From the NCBI GenBank assembly GCA_021818765.1, contig JAKATM010000003.1, positions 1 to 37,403 on the forward strand: a DNA stretch of 37,403 nt, in the 5' to 3' direction. The stretch is from Thermoplasmata archaeon. GTDB taxonomy: Archaea; Thermoplasmatota; Thermoplasmata; Thermoplasmatales; Thermoplasmataceae. The stretch's first letter is position 1; the number at the start of each line of letters is the position of its first letter. The notes below the pieces were generated by a model that saw nothing but the letters and a program-made list of their open reading frames with translations, was not told the DNA's origin and did no database searches. This document shows, piece after piece, positions 8,076 to 16,013 of this stretch. The translations under genes and the position numbers were made by a program.

Positions 8076-9203
8076 ATGAAAGTAATCAAGGCAACGACTC
8101 TTTTTGATGGATCGACAGAAAGCAGGGATCAGTACATTGCGTTTGATGATGAGATCAGATATATCGGGAAGAAGAGGCCGGAAGGCGAGCTAATTGCTGA
8201 AGGTATCGTCACACCGGCAATAGTTGATGGCCACAGCCACATTGGAATGGACAGAGCAGGAGAACCAATGTACGAGAGTGAGGCAAACGAAAAAATGGAC
8301 TCTATTTACCCTCTGGTAAGGGCAATTGACAGCATTTACATGGATGATCATGCATTTACTGAATCAGTGGAATCGGGAGTTCTCTACTCCACCGTGCTGC
8401 CGGGTAGCGGCAACCCTATTGGAGGCAAAGCCGCTCTCATAAGAAACTTCGCAGGCAACACGAGGGACGCTTTCATCAAGGAGATAGGAATAAAGGCTGC
8501 CCTCGGCTACAACCCCCGAAGTACGGTGGAATGGAAGGGAAAGAGGCCTTCAACAAGGATGGGAGCAGTGGCTTTGCTGCGTGAAAACTTCTCCAAGGCT
8601 GTCAAGGCGAAGAAACTAATTGATAAAAAGAAAAAACTTCCGGAGGAAATGGAACCATTAACGGAAGTATTCATGGACATACTTTCAGGGAAATACAAAT
8701 TGATGATACATCTGCACAAGGAAGACGATCTCTACATTGCGATTCAACTGGCCAGGGAATTCGGTTTCAAATTTGTCGTTAACCATGGCCTCGACATATC
8801 CAGGGCATTACCATTCGAGGATCTAAAGAAGCTCAACATACCGCTTATTTATGGCCCGCTTGATTCGCATCCATACAAGGTGGAATTAAAACATGAGACA
8901 TGGCGGAACTGCGAGCACGTAATGAAATCCGGCGTTAAATTTGGAATGATGAGCGACCATCCTGTCATACTGCAAAGAAATATGTTCTACACCATGCGGC
9001 ACTTCCTGAGGTTCGGCATGAGCAGGGCTGAAGCGATTTCGCATGTAACAAGCATAACGGCAGATATCATAGGGGCAGAGGGCATTGGTAGCTTAAAGAA
9101 AGGCTATAGATCGTCCCTTATCGTCTGGACCGGGGATCCATTCAATCTATCAAGCTATCCCTCAATGGTTGTTGGCGAGGGCAGGATACTGGTAGAGCAG
9201 TGA
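8076..9203 (+). CDS. Metal-dependent amidohydrolase
   Basis: 375-aa member of the amidohydrolase superfamily (imidazolonepropionase/dihydroorotase-like). Metal-ligand motifs can be followed in order: 'DGHSH' with H53 and H55, 'MIHLHKEDD' at about residue 210 (HxH), 'VNHGLD' at about 233, and 'MMSDHP' at about 291, which supplies the usual C-terminal Asp. The N-terminal beta segment and the C-terminal 'GYRSSLIVWTGDPFN' close the composite beta-sandwich typical of the family ('G..ADLVvw.gdPl'). The substrate is not identifiable; the closest general class is secreted-peptide or cyclic-amide hydrolysis. A lysine-rich stretch (KAKKLIDKKKKLPEE) interrupts the barrel near residue 180. The gene is followed by the convergent MHS transporter. 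Confidence 0.82.
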   Translation: MKVIKATTLFDGSTESRDQYIAFDDEIRYIGKKRPEGELIAEGIVTPAIVDGHSHIGMDRAGEPMYESEANEKMDSIYPLVRAIDSIYMDDHAFTESVESGVLYSTVLPGSGNPIGGKAALIRNFAGNTRDAFIKEIGIKAALGYNPRSTVEWKGKRPSTRMGAVALLRENFSKAVKAKKLIDKKKKLPEEMEPLTEVFMDILSGKYKLMIHLHKEDDLYIAIQLAREFGFKFVVNHGLDISRALPFEDLKKLNIPLIYGPLDSHPYKVELKHETWRNCEHVMKSGVKFGMMSDHPVILQRNMFYTMRHFLRFGMSRAEAISHVTSITADIIGAEGIGSLKKGYRSSLIVWTGDPFNLSSYPSMVVGEGRILVEQ

Positions 9204-9222
9204 CCTTTTTAGATCAGAACCT

Positions 9223-10539
9223 CTATTGCGTTATGTAATCGACCTGTTTCTGTTCTCCCGCTGTGGCGTATCCGGCAATAAATATTCCTGCCAGCAGGAC
9301 AAATGAAGAAGCCAGGACAGCCAATATCCAGTAATACGCCCATCCATAGACTGCTGCGTAGTAAGGTATCAGGAGCAGTGCAACGGATCCTATAGTAGAG
9401 CCCAGATTATATGAGAACCCGACTCCGGTTGTTCTGTATTTCTTGCTGAAGGATTCCGCCATGAATGCTGGAAGCGTGGAAAATATCATGGCCTCGACAA
9501 ATACCTGGGCAGAAAAGGCCAGGACGACAGCAGAAAGATTTGTCGTGAAAGCGAATAGGTCAGCGAAGACCGAAACAATAATGAAAGCAATAACATATAT
9601 TTTCATGAAAATAAGTTTTTTCAGTGATCTGCTGGCTATTACGCCACCGAGAACCACCCCTCCAATGGAAACGAGGTTGATTATTGCTATCCAGAATCCC
9701 GTGGTGGGCCTGGAAAAGTCGTCCACAGACTCAAATATTGTCGGGTAAAGGCTGAATGTCGCTGTATTTACAAACAACAGGCTCCCCGCTATTGCGACAA
9801 CTATTAGCAATGGGATCAATGATTGTCTGAACAATGAAAATACTGGTTTCTGCAGCAGCTCCTTATTCTTCTTCGCCTTCTCAAAAACGGAAGATTCATG
9901 AACCTTGAACCTTATAACAAACGTGGATAGACCGGGTATAATTGTAGTGAAGAAGAGTATTCTCCATCCTATATTGCTGTAACTACTCCCGAAGATGTCA
10001 GTAAGTATGAAGAAGACAAAGGCAACCAGTGCATATCCAACACCGAAACCGCTCTGAACGAACGCTCCAAGGAGGTTTCTCTTGTTCCTGGGGACACTTT
10101 CCATGGACAGGGCCGTTCCGCCCCCATACTCTGCACCGGCAAAAAGACCCATGAAGAACAGAAGAACACCCATCGTTAGAGGGGCAAGCGCGCCTATGTG
10201 AGCGTAAGTTGGAAGAAACCCGAGGGCAAAGCTGGTGAGCGAAAATATCAGTATTGTTATAACCAGCATACGCTGCCTTCCCAGTTTATCTCCAATGAAG
10301 TTTCCAAGGAATATCGCACCAATGGCCCTTGCAATACCATTTACAACAAATATGAAGAAATAGACTATGTATAAGCTACCTGGAAAGAAGAGAGGTACGA
10401 TAGTGGACTCCTGGATAAGATAGGCTATCGTGACATAGCCATCCATAAGCCAGCCGAAGAATGAACCGAGAACGGGAATCATATAGCTTATACTTCTTGC
10501 AGTTGTGCTCTCGATGGATTCATTGTTTTCAGCTTCCAT
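9223..10539 (-). CDS. MFS carrier, metabolite:H+ symporter (MHS/sugar-porter) type
   Basis: 438-aa membrane carrier with 12 hydrophobic helices. The cytoplasmic 'GDKLGRQRMLV' between helices 2 and 3 is the MFS motif A (GxxxDxxGR[RK]), and 'GAEYGGGTALSMES..PRNKR' (about 138-155) matches the conserved helix 4-5 'GGE.gg...i.E..p...RG' of the metabolite:H+ symporter and sugar-porter families. The substrate is unknown; family members take up organic acids, aromatic acids or sugars with protons, which suits an acidophile. The minus-strand TATA ATAAATAAC (10565-10573) lies about 30 nt before the ATG, implying a leader of only a few nucleotides. It does not share a promoter with the downstream amidohydrolase, which is convergent. 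Confidence 0.85.
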   Translation of the reverse strand: MEAENNESIESTTARSISYMIPVLGSFFGWLMDGYVTIAYLIQESTIVPLFFPGSLYIVYFFIFVVNGIARAIGAIFLGNFIGDKLGRQRMLVITILIFSLTSFALGFLPTYAHIGALAPLTMGVLLFFMGLFAGAEYGGGTALSMESVPRNKRNLLGAFVQSGFGVGYALVAFVFFILTDIFGSSYSNIGWRILFFTTIIPGLSTFVIRFKVHESSVFEKAKKNKELLQKPVFSLFRQSLIPLLIVVAIAGSLLFVNTATFSLYPTIFESVDDFSRPTTGFWIAIINLVSIGGVVLGGVIASRSLKKLIFMKIYVIAFIIVSVFADLFAFTTNLSAVVLAFSAQVFVEAMIFSTLPAFMAESFSKKYRTTGVGFSYNLGSTIGSVALLLIPYYAAVYGWAYYWILAVLASSFVLLAGIFIAGYATAGEQKQVDYITQ

Positions 10540-10605
10540 ACCTAAGGAAGGTCATATACAAGTTGTTATTTATCGTTATGATTGCACATTGAGGTTTCGT
10601 AATTT

Positions 10606-11568
10606 CTAGATTTTTCTCATCAGAACTCTGCCAATTGAGTGATCCTGCTGTTTTTCCAGTATCAAATGTGCATGGAACTTAGTCGTTGCAATATTCTCCC
10701 GCAGATTTACGGCATTGATTTCATCCCATATTCTTCCTGCAGTCTCGACTGCCTTTTCCAGATCCAGGGCAGAATATGAATGGAAATATGACTCCCTCTT
10801 CTGGAAAGCTGTTTTCATAAGCACCTTAAATCGTTCTATAAACCATTCTTTTATGTTACATTCAACAGCATCAAGGTAAATGGAAAAATCAAAGAAGTCA
10901 GATACAAATAATTCAGGCTCGGAAGCCTGTTTCATGCTTCTTGACTGCAGAACGTTGAGCCCTTCAAGAATAAGAATATCCGGTGTGTTTACGGTTATGA
11001 ATTCTCCGGGAACAATATCATAGAGCAGGTGGGAATACACGGGCACCTTGAGATCACCTATGCCTGACTTCAAGTCATACAGGAAGGAGATCAGGTCCTT
11101 GACGTTGAAGCTCTCAGGAAAACCTTTCCTGTTCATAATATTCCTCTCCTGTAGGATTTTGTTAGGGTAGATGAACCCGTCAGTGGGTATCAGATCCACT
11201 GAGGGCCCTTCCGGCCATGCAGATATTAGTGTCTTGAGCAACCTGGCGGTAGTGCTTTTTCCAACCGCAACGCTCCCCGCTATGCCGATGATGAAGGTGA
11301 TCTTTTCATACTTGATTCCCAAGAATTCCCTTCTCGCAGCATACAGCTCCCTGGCAGCCCTATAGTACAGGTGCAGCAGCCTGGAAAGTGGCAGATAAAT
11401 ATCAACCACCTCATCAAGCGAAATATTTTCGTTCAATCCCCTGATCTCTTCTAGATCTGATGTCTTCAGCGTCAATGGCGTAGAATTCCTAAGCTCTTTC
11501 CAGGACTCCCTGCTGAACGTTATATATGGCGACTTTTTCTGCTTTGAAGCGTTTGTGCCTGAAATCAT
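10606..11568 (-). CDS. coaA: Pantothenate kinase, bacterial type I (CoaA-like)
   Basis: 320-aa P-loop kinase that phosphorylates pantothenate, the first committed step to coenzyme A. It is collinear with E. coli CoaA: 'YLPLSRLLHLYY' (about 58-69), 'FIIGIAGSVAVGKSTTAR' with the P-loop at 97-105 and catalytic lysine K104, 'PTDGFIYPN' (about 125), 'RKGFPESFNVKDL', 'PVYSHLLYDIV' and 'ILEGLNVLQ'. Length is also that of bacterial type I enzymes. Most archaea instead use pantoate kinase and phosphopantothenate synthetase, so this is a bacterial-style route. I recall a related enzyme reported from Picrophilus; no search was possible. A minus-strand TATA (about 11587-11600) lies about 26 nt before the ATG, so it is leaderless. 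Confidence 0.9.
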   Translation of the reverse strand: MISGTNASKQKKSPYITFSRESWKELRNSTPLTLKTSDLEEIRGLNENISLDEVVDIYLPLSRLLHLYYRAARELYAARREFLGIKYEKITFIIGIAGSVAVGKSTTARLLKTLISAWPEGPSVDLIPTDGFIYPNKILQERNIMNRKGFPESFNVKDLISFLYDLKSGIGDLKVPVYSHLLYDIVPGEFITVNTPDILILEGLNVLQSRSMKQASEPELFVSDFFDFSIYLDAVECNIKEWFIERFKVLMKTAFQKRESYFHSYSALDLEKAVETAGRIWDEINAVNLRENIATTKFHAHLILEKQQDHSIGRVLMRKI

Positions 11569-11641
11569 GTGTTATCTGTATGCTAAGTAAATATAAATTC
11601 TGGCACTTCCAAAGAAAGCGATTCGGTTTAAGCATAAGAAC

Positions 11642-11653
11642 AATTAAATAAAG
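11642..11653 (+). promoter_or_regulatory. TATA box for the 135-aa membrane protein (leaderless)
   Basis: AATTAAATAAAG is centred 27 nt before the ATG at 11674, predicting a leaderless transcript. Confidence 0.55.
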
Positions 11654-11673
11654 TTTTCCAATACAATCCGAGA

Positions 11674-12081
11674 ATGATTAAGACACCAAAGAGATTTGGA
11701 AGCTTCATGGGCGGAGTTCTAGCCGCCATTATACTTATACCACTGCTTGTCATGGTTTCGGTTTATGCCGTTATTTTCGCAGGGCTAATAGCTGCACTTG
11801 TTTCCAGAGGAGTAACAAGGGGAGTACTGTCGACAATCCTTGCCGGCTTTATACTTGTTGCAGTTATAATTATAATTGCGGTTCTCAATCTGAACACTTA
11901 CATGTTTGACATTCTAGGTGATATCTCGAGTTTTTCTATCCTTAGGGCTGCAGACATACAAATATTAGAGCTTGTAGACTTCAGCAGTACACTCACGCTT
12001 GTAGAGAAGACTCTCTTCTACCTGGTCCTTTTGCCTGGTCTTGGCGGGCTGATAGGTGGTCTCATCAGGCCCGGGTACTGA
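11674..12081 (+). CDS. Small membrane protein of unknown function
   Basis: 135-aa hydrophobic protein. After a basic start (MIKTPKRFG) there are about four hydrophobic segments: 12-38, 46-72, a polar loop with 'DISSFSILRAADIQ', and 108-132, ending in the glycine-rich 'PGLGGLIGGLIRPGY'. The glycine-zipper-like spacing resembles DUF5518-type archaeal membrane proteins, but this is only a general likeness. It has its own promoter and is divergent from coaA, so no operon partner suggests a role. It converges on the acyl-CoA dehydrogenase at 12134. I do not recognise a specific function. Confidence 0.7.
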   Translation: MIKTPKRFGSFMGGVLAAIILIPLLVMVSVYAVIFAGLIAALVSRGVTRGVLSTILAGFILVAVIIIIAVLNLNTYMFDILGDISSFSILRAADIQILELVDFSSTLTLVEKTLFYLVLLPGLGGLIGGLIRPGY

Positions 12082-12133
12082 GCCCTTATAATCGAAGGGA
12101 CAGCTTTACCTTTGGACCCTTTGGCATCTGGTC

Positions 12134-13192
12134 TCAGAGGAAACCGGATTTATCCCCATAGACCTGGTTTGCCAGTTCCATATTATCCCTATAACCCTCT
12201 CCAAAAATCGTTTGAAGCGATGCAGAATCCCTGTAGAATTTCTCCACTCCGAAATCCTCGAGATATCCATAACCTCCATGGACCTGGATAGACTGCCTTG
12301 AGGCTCGGAGTGCAAGTTCCATTGCCCGAACCTTAAAATGCTTTCTGCCTGGAGCGTCAAAGTCATATGGATCATTAAGCTTCGATGAAAGGAGATCAAT
12401 TTCTTCCAGAATTGAGGAGATGGAGAATGCCACCGGGGAATAGTCCTTGAGCAGGTGACCAAACGTACTCCTTACCTTCGAATAGTCGAGTGCCTTTTGC
12501 ATGGAACCTTTAGCCATGCCCAGTGCAATTGCAGCGATGTCCAGATCAAGCGTATCAAAAACCTGCTGCATTTTCTGGTCCCCGTTTTCTCTCATCAGAA
12601 TCATGTGTTCCGCCTTGTCGAAGGTTGCATACCCAAACCCCAATCCTCGAAATCCAAGGGCATGATAACGCTTTACTGGAATACTCGCCTTGGTTGCTAT
12701 TATGGAAGCAGGCTTTTCATCCGTAAGAGCAATAATGCACTCAGAAGAAGGAGAAAGAACATAACTTTTGGATCCACTGAGAATGCCTTTTTCCAGAGAC
12801 AAGTTTCCTAAAGCCTCCTTCTTCATGCTGGATACAGAAAGAGCAATTCCAGCTGTTTTTTTACCTGAGGCTATCGCCTTCAAGATATCCTGCCCTCCAT
12901 CCACTCCTGACAGCAGCGGGTAGGCGATCCTGTTCTGTATCGCGATAAGCAATGCAATAGAAGGAGAAAACCTGGCAAATTCCTGAAGCATGAGCAAATA
13001 AGTCGCCGGATTAAGGTTTGAACCACCGTTTTCTTCGGAAAAGAGAAGCCCTATAAAGCCCTGGGATCCAATCTTGCCCATCATCTCATCGCTTATTCCG
13101 CCTTTTTCAATAATGGCGTTAGCCGGTTCCACGTTCTTGGAGAAAAAATCGTCGACTGCCGACATCAGCATGGATCTCTCATCGTCGCTCAT
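12134..13192 (-). CDS. Acyl-CoA dehydrogenase, short divergent type
   Basis: 352-aa acyl-CoA dehydrogenase, the last gene of a thiolase-dehydrogenase-dehydrogenase operon. It keeps the fold markers: N-terminal helices with 'GFIGLLFSEENGGSNLNPA', a shortened middle beta domain, 'SKVRSTFGHLLKDYSPVAF', and 'GGYGYLEDFGVEKFYRDS' near the end. The usual YEGTSEI catalytic site is written 'IFGEGYRDN', leaving E332 as the likely base. It is about 30 residues shorter than its neighbour, with reduced FAD-binding loops, so it may be a partner subunit or have unusual specificity. Its ATG overlaps the upstream stop codon (ATGA) and is preceded by AAGGAGGAG, a strong Shine-Dalgarno and a contrast to the leaderless first genes in this window. 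Confidence 0.85.
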   Translation of the reverse strand: MSDDERSMLMSAVDDFFSKNVEPANAIIEKGGISDEMMGKIGSQGFIGLLFSEENGGSNLNPATYLLMLQEFARFSPSIALLIAIQNRIAYPLLSGVDGGQDILKAIASGKKTAGIALSVSSMKKEALGNLSLEKGILSGSKSYVLSPSSECIIALTDEKPASIIATKASIPVKRYHALGFRGLGFGYATFDKAEHMILMRENGDQKMQQVFDTLDLDIAAIALGMAKGSMQKALDYSKVRSTFGHLLKDYSPVAFSISSILEEIDLLSSKLNDPYDFDAPGRKHFKVRAMELALRASRQSIQVHGGYGYLEDFGVEKFYRDSASLQTIFGEGYRDNMELANQVYGDKSGFL

Positions 13193-14301
13193 GATTTCTC
13201 CTCCTTTGTAAGAAATCTAGAAATTACCAACTTTTCAACCTCGCTTGTTCCTTCCCATATCTCGAGTATCTTTGCATCCCTGAAATACCGCTCGAGATCG
13301 CCAGTCAGGCCTTCCAGCCCAGTCAGTTCAAGCGCCTTCTCGGCACAGAATACAGCAGATTCTGAAGCATATGCCTTTGCCATGCTCGTAAGTTCCGGCT
13401 TCGGCTTGAACTGGAAAAGATAAGATGCAGCTTTGTATGTGAGCATCCTTGAAGCCTCTATTCTTGTAGCCATATCTGCTATAGAGAAATTCACCTCCTC
13501 CATCCCCCTGTATCCATCATTCCTGTTCTTGAGAATGGCCAAAGTCCGATCCAGGCTTCCCTGGGCAACTCCCAGTCCCTGAGCGGCTACAAAAATCCTG
13601 CTTATATTGAAAAAAGTCATGATATAGTAGAAACCCTTGCCTTCCTCACCAATCATGTTTTCCGCAGGCACCTCGACATTATTCAACACAAGCTCGGCAG
13701 TGTCAGTCGCACGGACGCCGAGCTTACCTTTTAGCTTGTTAGCACTGAATCCCTTGCTCTTCGAATCCACAACGAATATGCTCAATCCATGGTGTCTCTT
13801 GTTGTCGGGCCTTGATGTTCGAACAAGCATGACAAAGAAGTCCGCAATAGATCCATTGGTGATGAACATCTTTGCGCCATTTATTATATATTTTTCGTCG
13901 ACCTTCTTTGCTTCTGTCTTGATGCCTGCAACATCGCTTCCTCCGCCCGGCTCAGTTACTGCAAGACCCATCATCGCCTTTCCCGCGTTCACCTTTGCGA
14001 GATATTTTTCCTTTAGGAGGTCGCTCCCGAAAAGCATGATTGTCTCAGCTCCAAAATATGGAACAGTAACAGAGATGCCAAGCCCCGGATCCACTCTACA
14101 CAATTCCTCTATGGCTACAAGGGTTTTCCATGGGTTAGTGAAATCTACAATTCCCTGATCAAAGGCAAGTTTCTTCAACGCATCCGGATACTTTTCCTCC
14201 ACGTCATGTTCCCTTGCAATTTCCGGAGTAAATTCCTTCAGTGCAAACTCCCTTACCTTGTCCCTGTGTTGAGCTATATCATCAGGCAGTTCAAAATCCA
14301 T
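13189..14301 (-). CDS. Acyl-CoA dehydrogenase (operon second gene)
   Basis: 370-aa canonical acyl-CoA dehydrogenase. It has 'GLAVTEPGGGSDVAGIKT' in the FAD-binding middle domain, 'MFITNGSIADFFVM', 'GKLGVRATDTAEL', and the C-terminal catalytic 'IWEGTSEVEKL' with E350 as base. An open frame extends 14 codons upstream to 14343, but I take the ATG at 14301 (MDFELPDDIAQ). It lies just beyond the thiolase stop codon (14308-14306), follows a purine-rich GGAAAGGGTG, and gives the standard N-terminus. The longer form would overlap the thiolase and add a non-homologous leader. The product should transfer electrons through ETF to the quinone pool, possibly via the FeS oxidoreductase at 18476. Confidence 0.9.
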   Translation of the reverse strand: MDFELPDDIAQHRDKVREFALKEFTPEIAREHDVEEKYPDALKKLAFDQGIVDFTNPWKTLVAIEELCRVDPGLGISVTVPYFGAETIMLFGSDLLKEKYLAKVNAGKAMMGLAVTEPGGGSDVAGIKTEAKKVDEKYIINGAKMFITNGSIADFFVMLVRTSRPDNKRHHGLSIFVVDSKSKGFSANKLKGKLGVRATDTAELVLNNVEVPAENMIGEEGKGFYYIMTFFNISRIFVAAQGLGVAQGSLDRTLAILKNRNDGYRGMEEVNFSIADMATRIEASRMLTYKAASYLFQFKPKPELTSMAKAYASESAVFCAEKALELTGLEGLTGDLERYFRDAKILEIWEGTSEVEKLVISRFLTKEEKS

Positions 14302-14305
14302 ACTA

Positions 14306-15511
14306 TCACACCCTTTCCAAAACCATGGAATAGCCCTGGCCACCGCCGACGCAAAGTGTTGCTATACCAATGTCCCTTCCCTTTTCCTGAAGCGTTCTTG
14401 AAAGCGTTCCAGCCAACCTTGCTCCAGATGCGCCGAGAGGATGACCTATCGAGATAGCCCCTCCATGTATGTTGACCTTTTCCATTGGAATATCGAGTTC
14501 CTTCATTGCATTCAAAGGAACAACGGCAAAAGCCTCATTAATCTCCCAGAGATCAATGTCCTTACCTGTCAATCCGGTATTTGCCAAAGCTTTCTTAGTT
14601 GCAGGAACGGGGCCCTCACCCATTATGGATGGTTCGACGGCTGCCCATCCAAAACCTCTTATTTTGCTTATAGGTTTCAGACCGTATTCATTGAGCTTGG
14701 CACCCGACATAAGCATAACAAGAGATGCACCGGCATTAAGAGGAGAAGAATTTCCGGCAGTTATACTTCCTCCGGATTTAAATGCAGGTTGAAGTTTCTC
14801 CAACTGTTCCAGATTTGTATCTTTTCTGATGCTCTGATCTTTGTCTATCTTGACAAAGTTACCATCCTTCTCCACCTCGACGGGAAGGATCTCGCCAGCC
14901 AGATATGATTCAACAGATTCTGCAGCAAGCTTATGGCTCCTCAAAGAGAACTCATCCATTTCCTTTCTTCCAATTCCCTTGATATCAGCCAGCTTTTCTG
15001 CTGTGAGACCCATTGAGTAGCCTGTATTCATGTCAAGTCTGGCATACTCCGGACGGACGAGCAACTTGATGTTCGGCTTGACATGAGGGTTGTTTGAAAG
15101 TGGCACATGTGTCATGTGCTCCATACCTCCCGCCAGCACAATATCGGCATTTCCAGTCATAATCTCCATTGCACCTATGCTTATCGCGTTCAGTGAGGAG
15201 GAGCAGGCGCGATCTAATGCCATAGCCGGGACGCTGACAGGTAGTTTTGAAAGCAGGGCTGGATGTTTTCCTCCATATGTCCAGTTTTCGTCTGCCTGGA
15301 GAGCACAGCCCGTGATCAAATCAGAAATTTCCTGGGGGCGAACACCGGTTGAAGAAATTGAATCGTTAATGAGGTTTGCAAGAACCTCATCCATCCTGAT
15401 CCCATTGAATACATCACGTTCCGGGTCATTTGGTCTTGATCTTGAAAACGGGCTTCTCTTATAGTAAACGATGAAAGCGTCTTTCTTATCTGGCATAATT
15501 ATCTCTTCCAT
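14306..15511 (-). CDS. Acetyl-CoA acetyltransferase / 3-ketoacyl-CoA thiolase
   Basis: 401-aa thiolase of the catalytic (not SCP-x-like non-catalytic) type. The nucleophile is C103 in 'LDRACSSSLNAI'. The C-terminal 'NIHGGAISIGHPLGASGAR' supplies the second active-site histidine, and 'TLCVGGGQG' the second cysteine. Also present are 'NEAFA' (about 318) and 'LAGGMEHMTHVP'. It cleaves 3-ketoacyl-CoA to acetyl-CoA, or condenses two acetyl-CoA in the other direction. First gene of a three-gene operon with two acyl-CoA dehydrogenases, which favours fatty or branched acid degradation. Start: ATG at 15511, or ATG five codons later (15496), which lies 29 nt from the TATA-like TTTTAATACT (15521-15530). 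No HMG-CoA synthase gene adjoins it, unlike the mevalonate-linked thiolases. Confidence 0.9.
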   Translation of the reverse strand: MEEIIMPDKKDAFIVYYKRSPFSRSRPNDPERDVFNGIRMDEVLANLINDSISSTGVRPQEISDLITGCALQADENWTYGGKHPALLSKLPVSVPAMALDRACSSSLNAISIGAMEIMTGNADIVLAGGMEHMTHVPLSNNPHVKPNIKLLVRPEYARLDMNTGYSMGLTAEKLADIKGIGRKEMDEFSLRSHKLAAESVESYLAGEILPVEVEKDGNFVKIDKDQSIRKDTNLEQLEKLQPAFKSGGSITAGNSSPLNAGASLVMLMSGAKLNEYGLKPISKIRGFGWAAVEPSIMGEGPVPATKKALANTGLTGKDIDLWEINEAFAVVPLNAMKELDIPMEKVNIHGGAISIGHPLGASGARLAGTLSRTLQEKGRDIGIATLCVGGGQGYSMVLERV

Positions 15512-15530
15512 GATACAAGTAGTATTAAAA

Positions 15531-15991
15531 TGAGTTATGCTGACATGAGTGCCGATAGATTTTAATAACCGAGGGACAAACTTTAAACTTAACCTGATTT
15601 AAGAAAAGTGCACAGAAGATTTATGGGAAATTACAGTCAAATCATACAGATATTTGCATTTGAAACATGTACGGAGGTTTTTGCTTAGTGAATCCAGGGG
15701 TTTCCGTCCTATTTTTGGCCCTGAACTAAATATGCGTATTAGGATTCGACAGACAAAACACTTATCCAGTTTAATGCTGGCAATGTATTACTATCTAAAG
15801 AAAGAACAGATACATATTACAAGAAGCTGAAGCTCATCAAAAATTAGCTATTAGGTAAGTATGCAACATAAAGATAAAATTTGGAAAAGTATTGTATTAC
15901 AGTTTGAGATTGTGAACTCTTAAAGCAATGAATTTTCCTCTCAATCAGACTCAGGTCAATCAAACATGACTTTTCCTGGTTTTTAACAGTG
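15531..15991. other. Intergenic stretch, no gene seen
   Basis: About 460 bp between the thiolase promoter and the 3' end of the M1 aminopeptidase. It is AT-rich. The longest plus-strand runs, for example one with RYILQEAEAHQKLAIR near 15800, are short, lack a credible start and match nothing I know. Multiple TATA-like tracts occur. It could hold a decayed gene or a non-coding RNA, but nothing can be supported. Confidence 0.5.
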
Positions 15992-16012
15992 ATCCTCCAG
16001 TTACTGGAGGAT
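15992..16012 (-). terminator. Hairpin directly after the M1 aminopeptidase gene
   Basis: ATCCTCCAG and CTGGAGGAT form a perfect 9-bp stem with a 3-nt loop, starting 1-2 nt beyond the stop codon at 16014. It has no clean T-run behind it on the minus strand, so it may act as a 3'-end protecting structure or processing site rather than a classic terminator. Confidence 0.45.
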
Positions 16013-16013
16013 A

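Noticed and set aside
7889-8089. 66-codon minus-strand frame before rnp2
   Set aside because: It overlaps the amidohydrolase promoter and start, and has Cys/Phe-rich random-looking composition with no promoter at a fitting distance.
12106-12462. 118-codon minus-strand frame at the end of the short acyl-CoA dehydrogenase, considered as a frameshift
   Set aside because: The 352-aa frame already contains the catalytic and C-terminal motifs, so no frameshift is needed.
13637-14158. 173-codon plus-strand frame opposite the acyl-CoA dehydrogenase
   Set aside because: Ser/Pro-rich shadow of a motif-complete dehydrogenase on the other strand.
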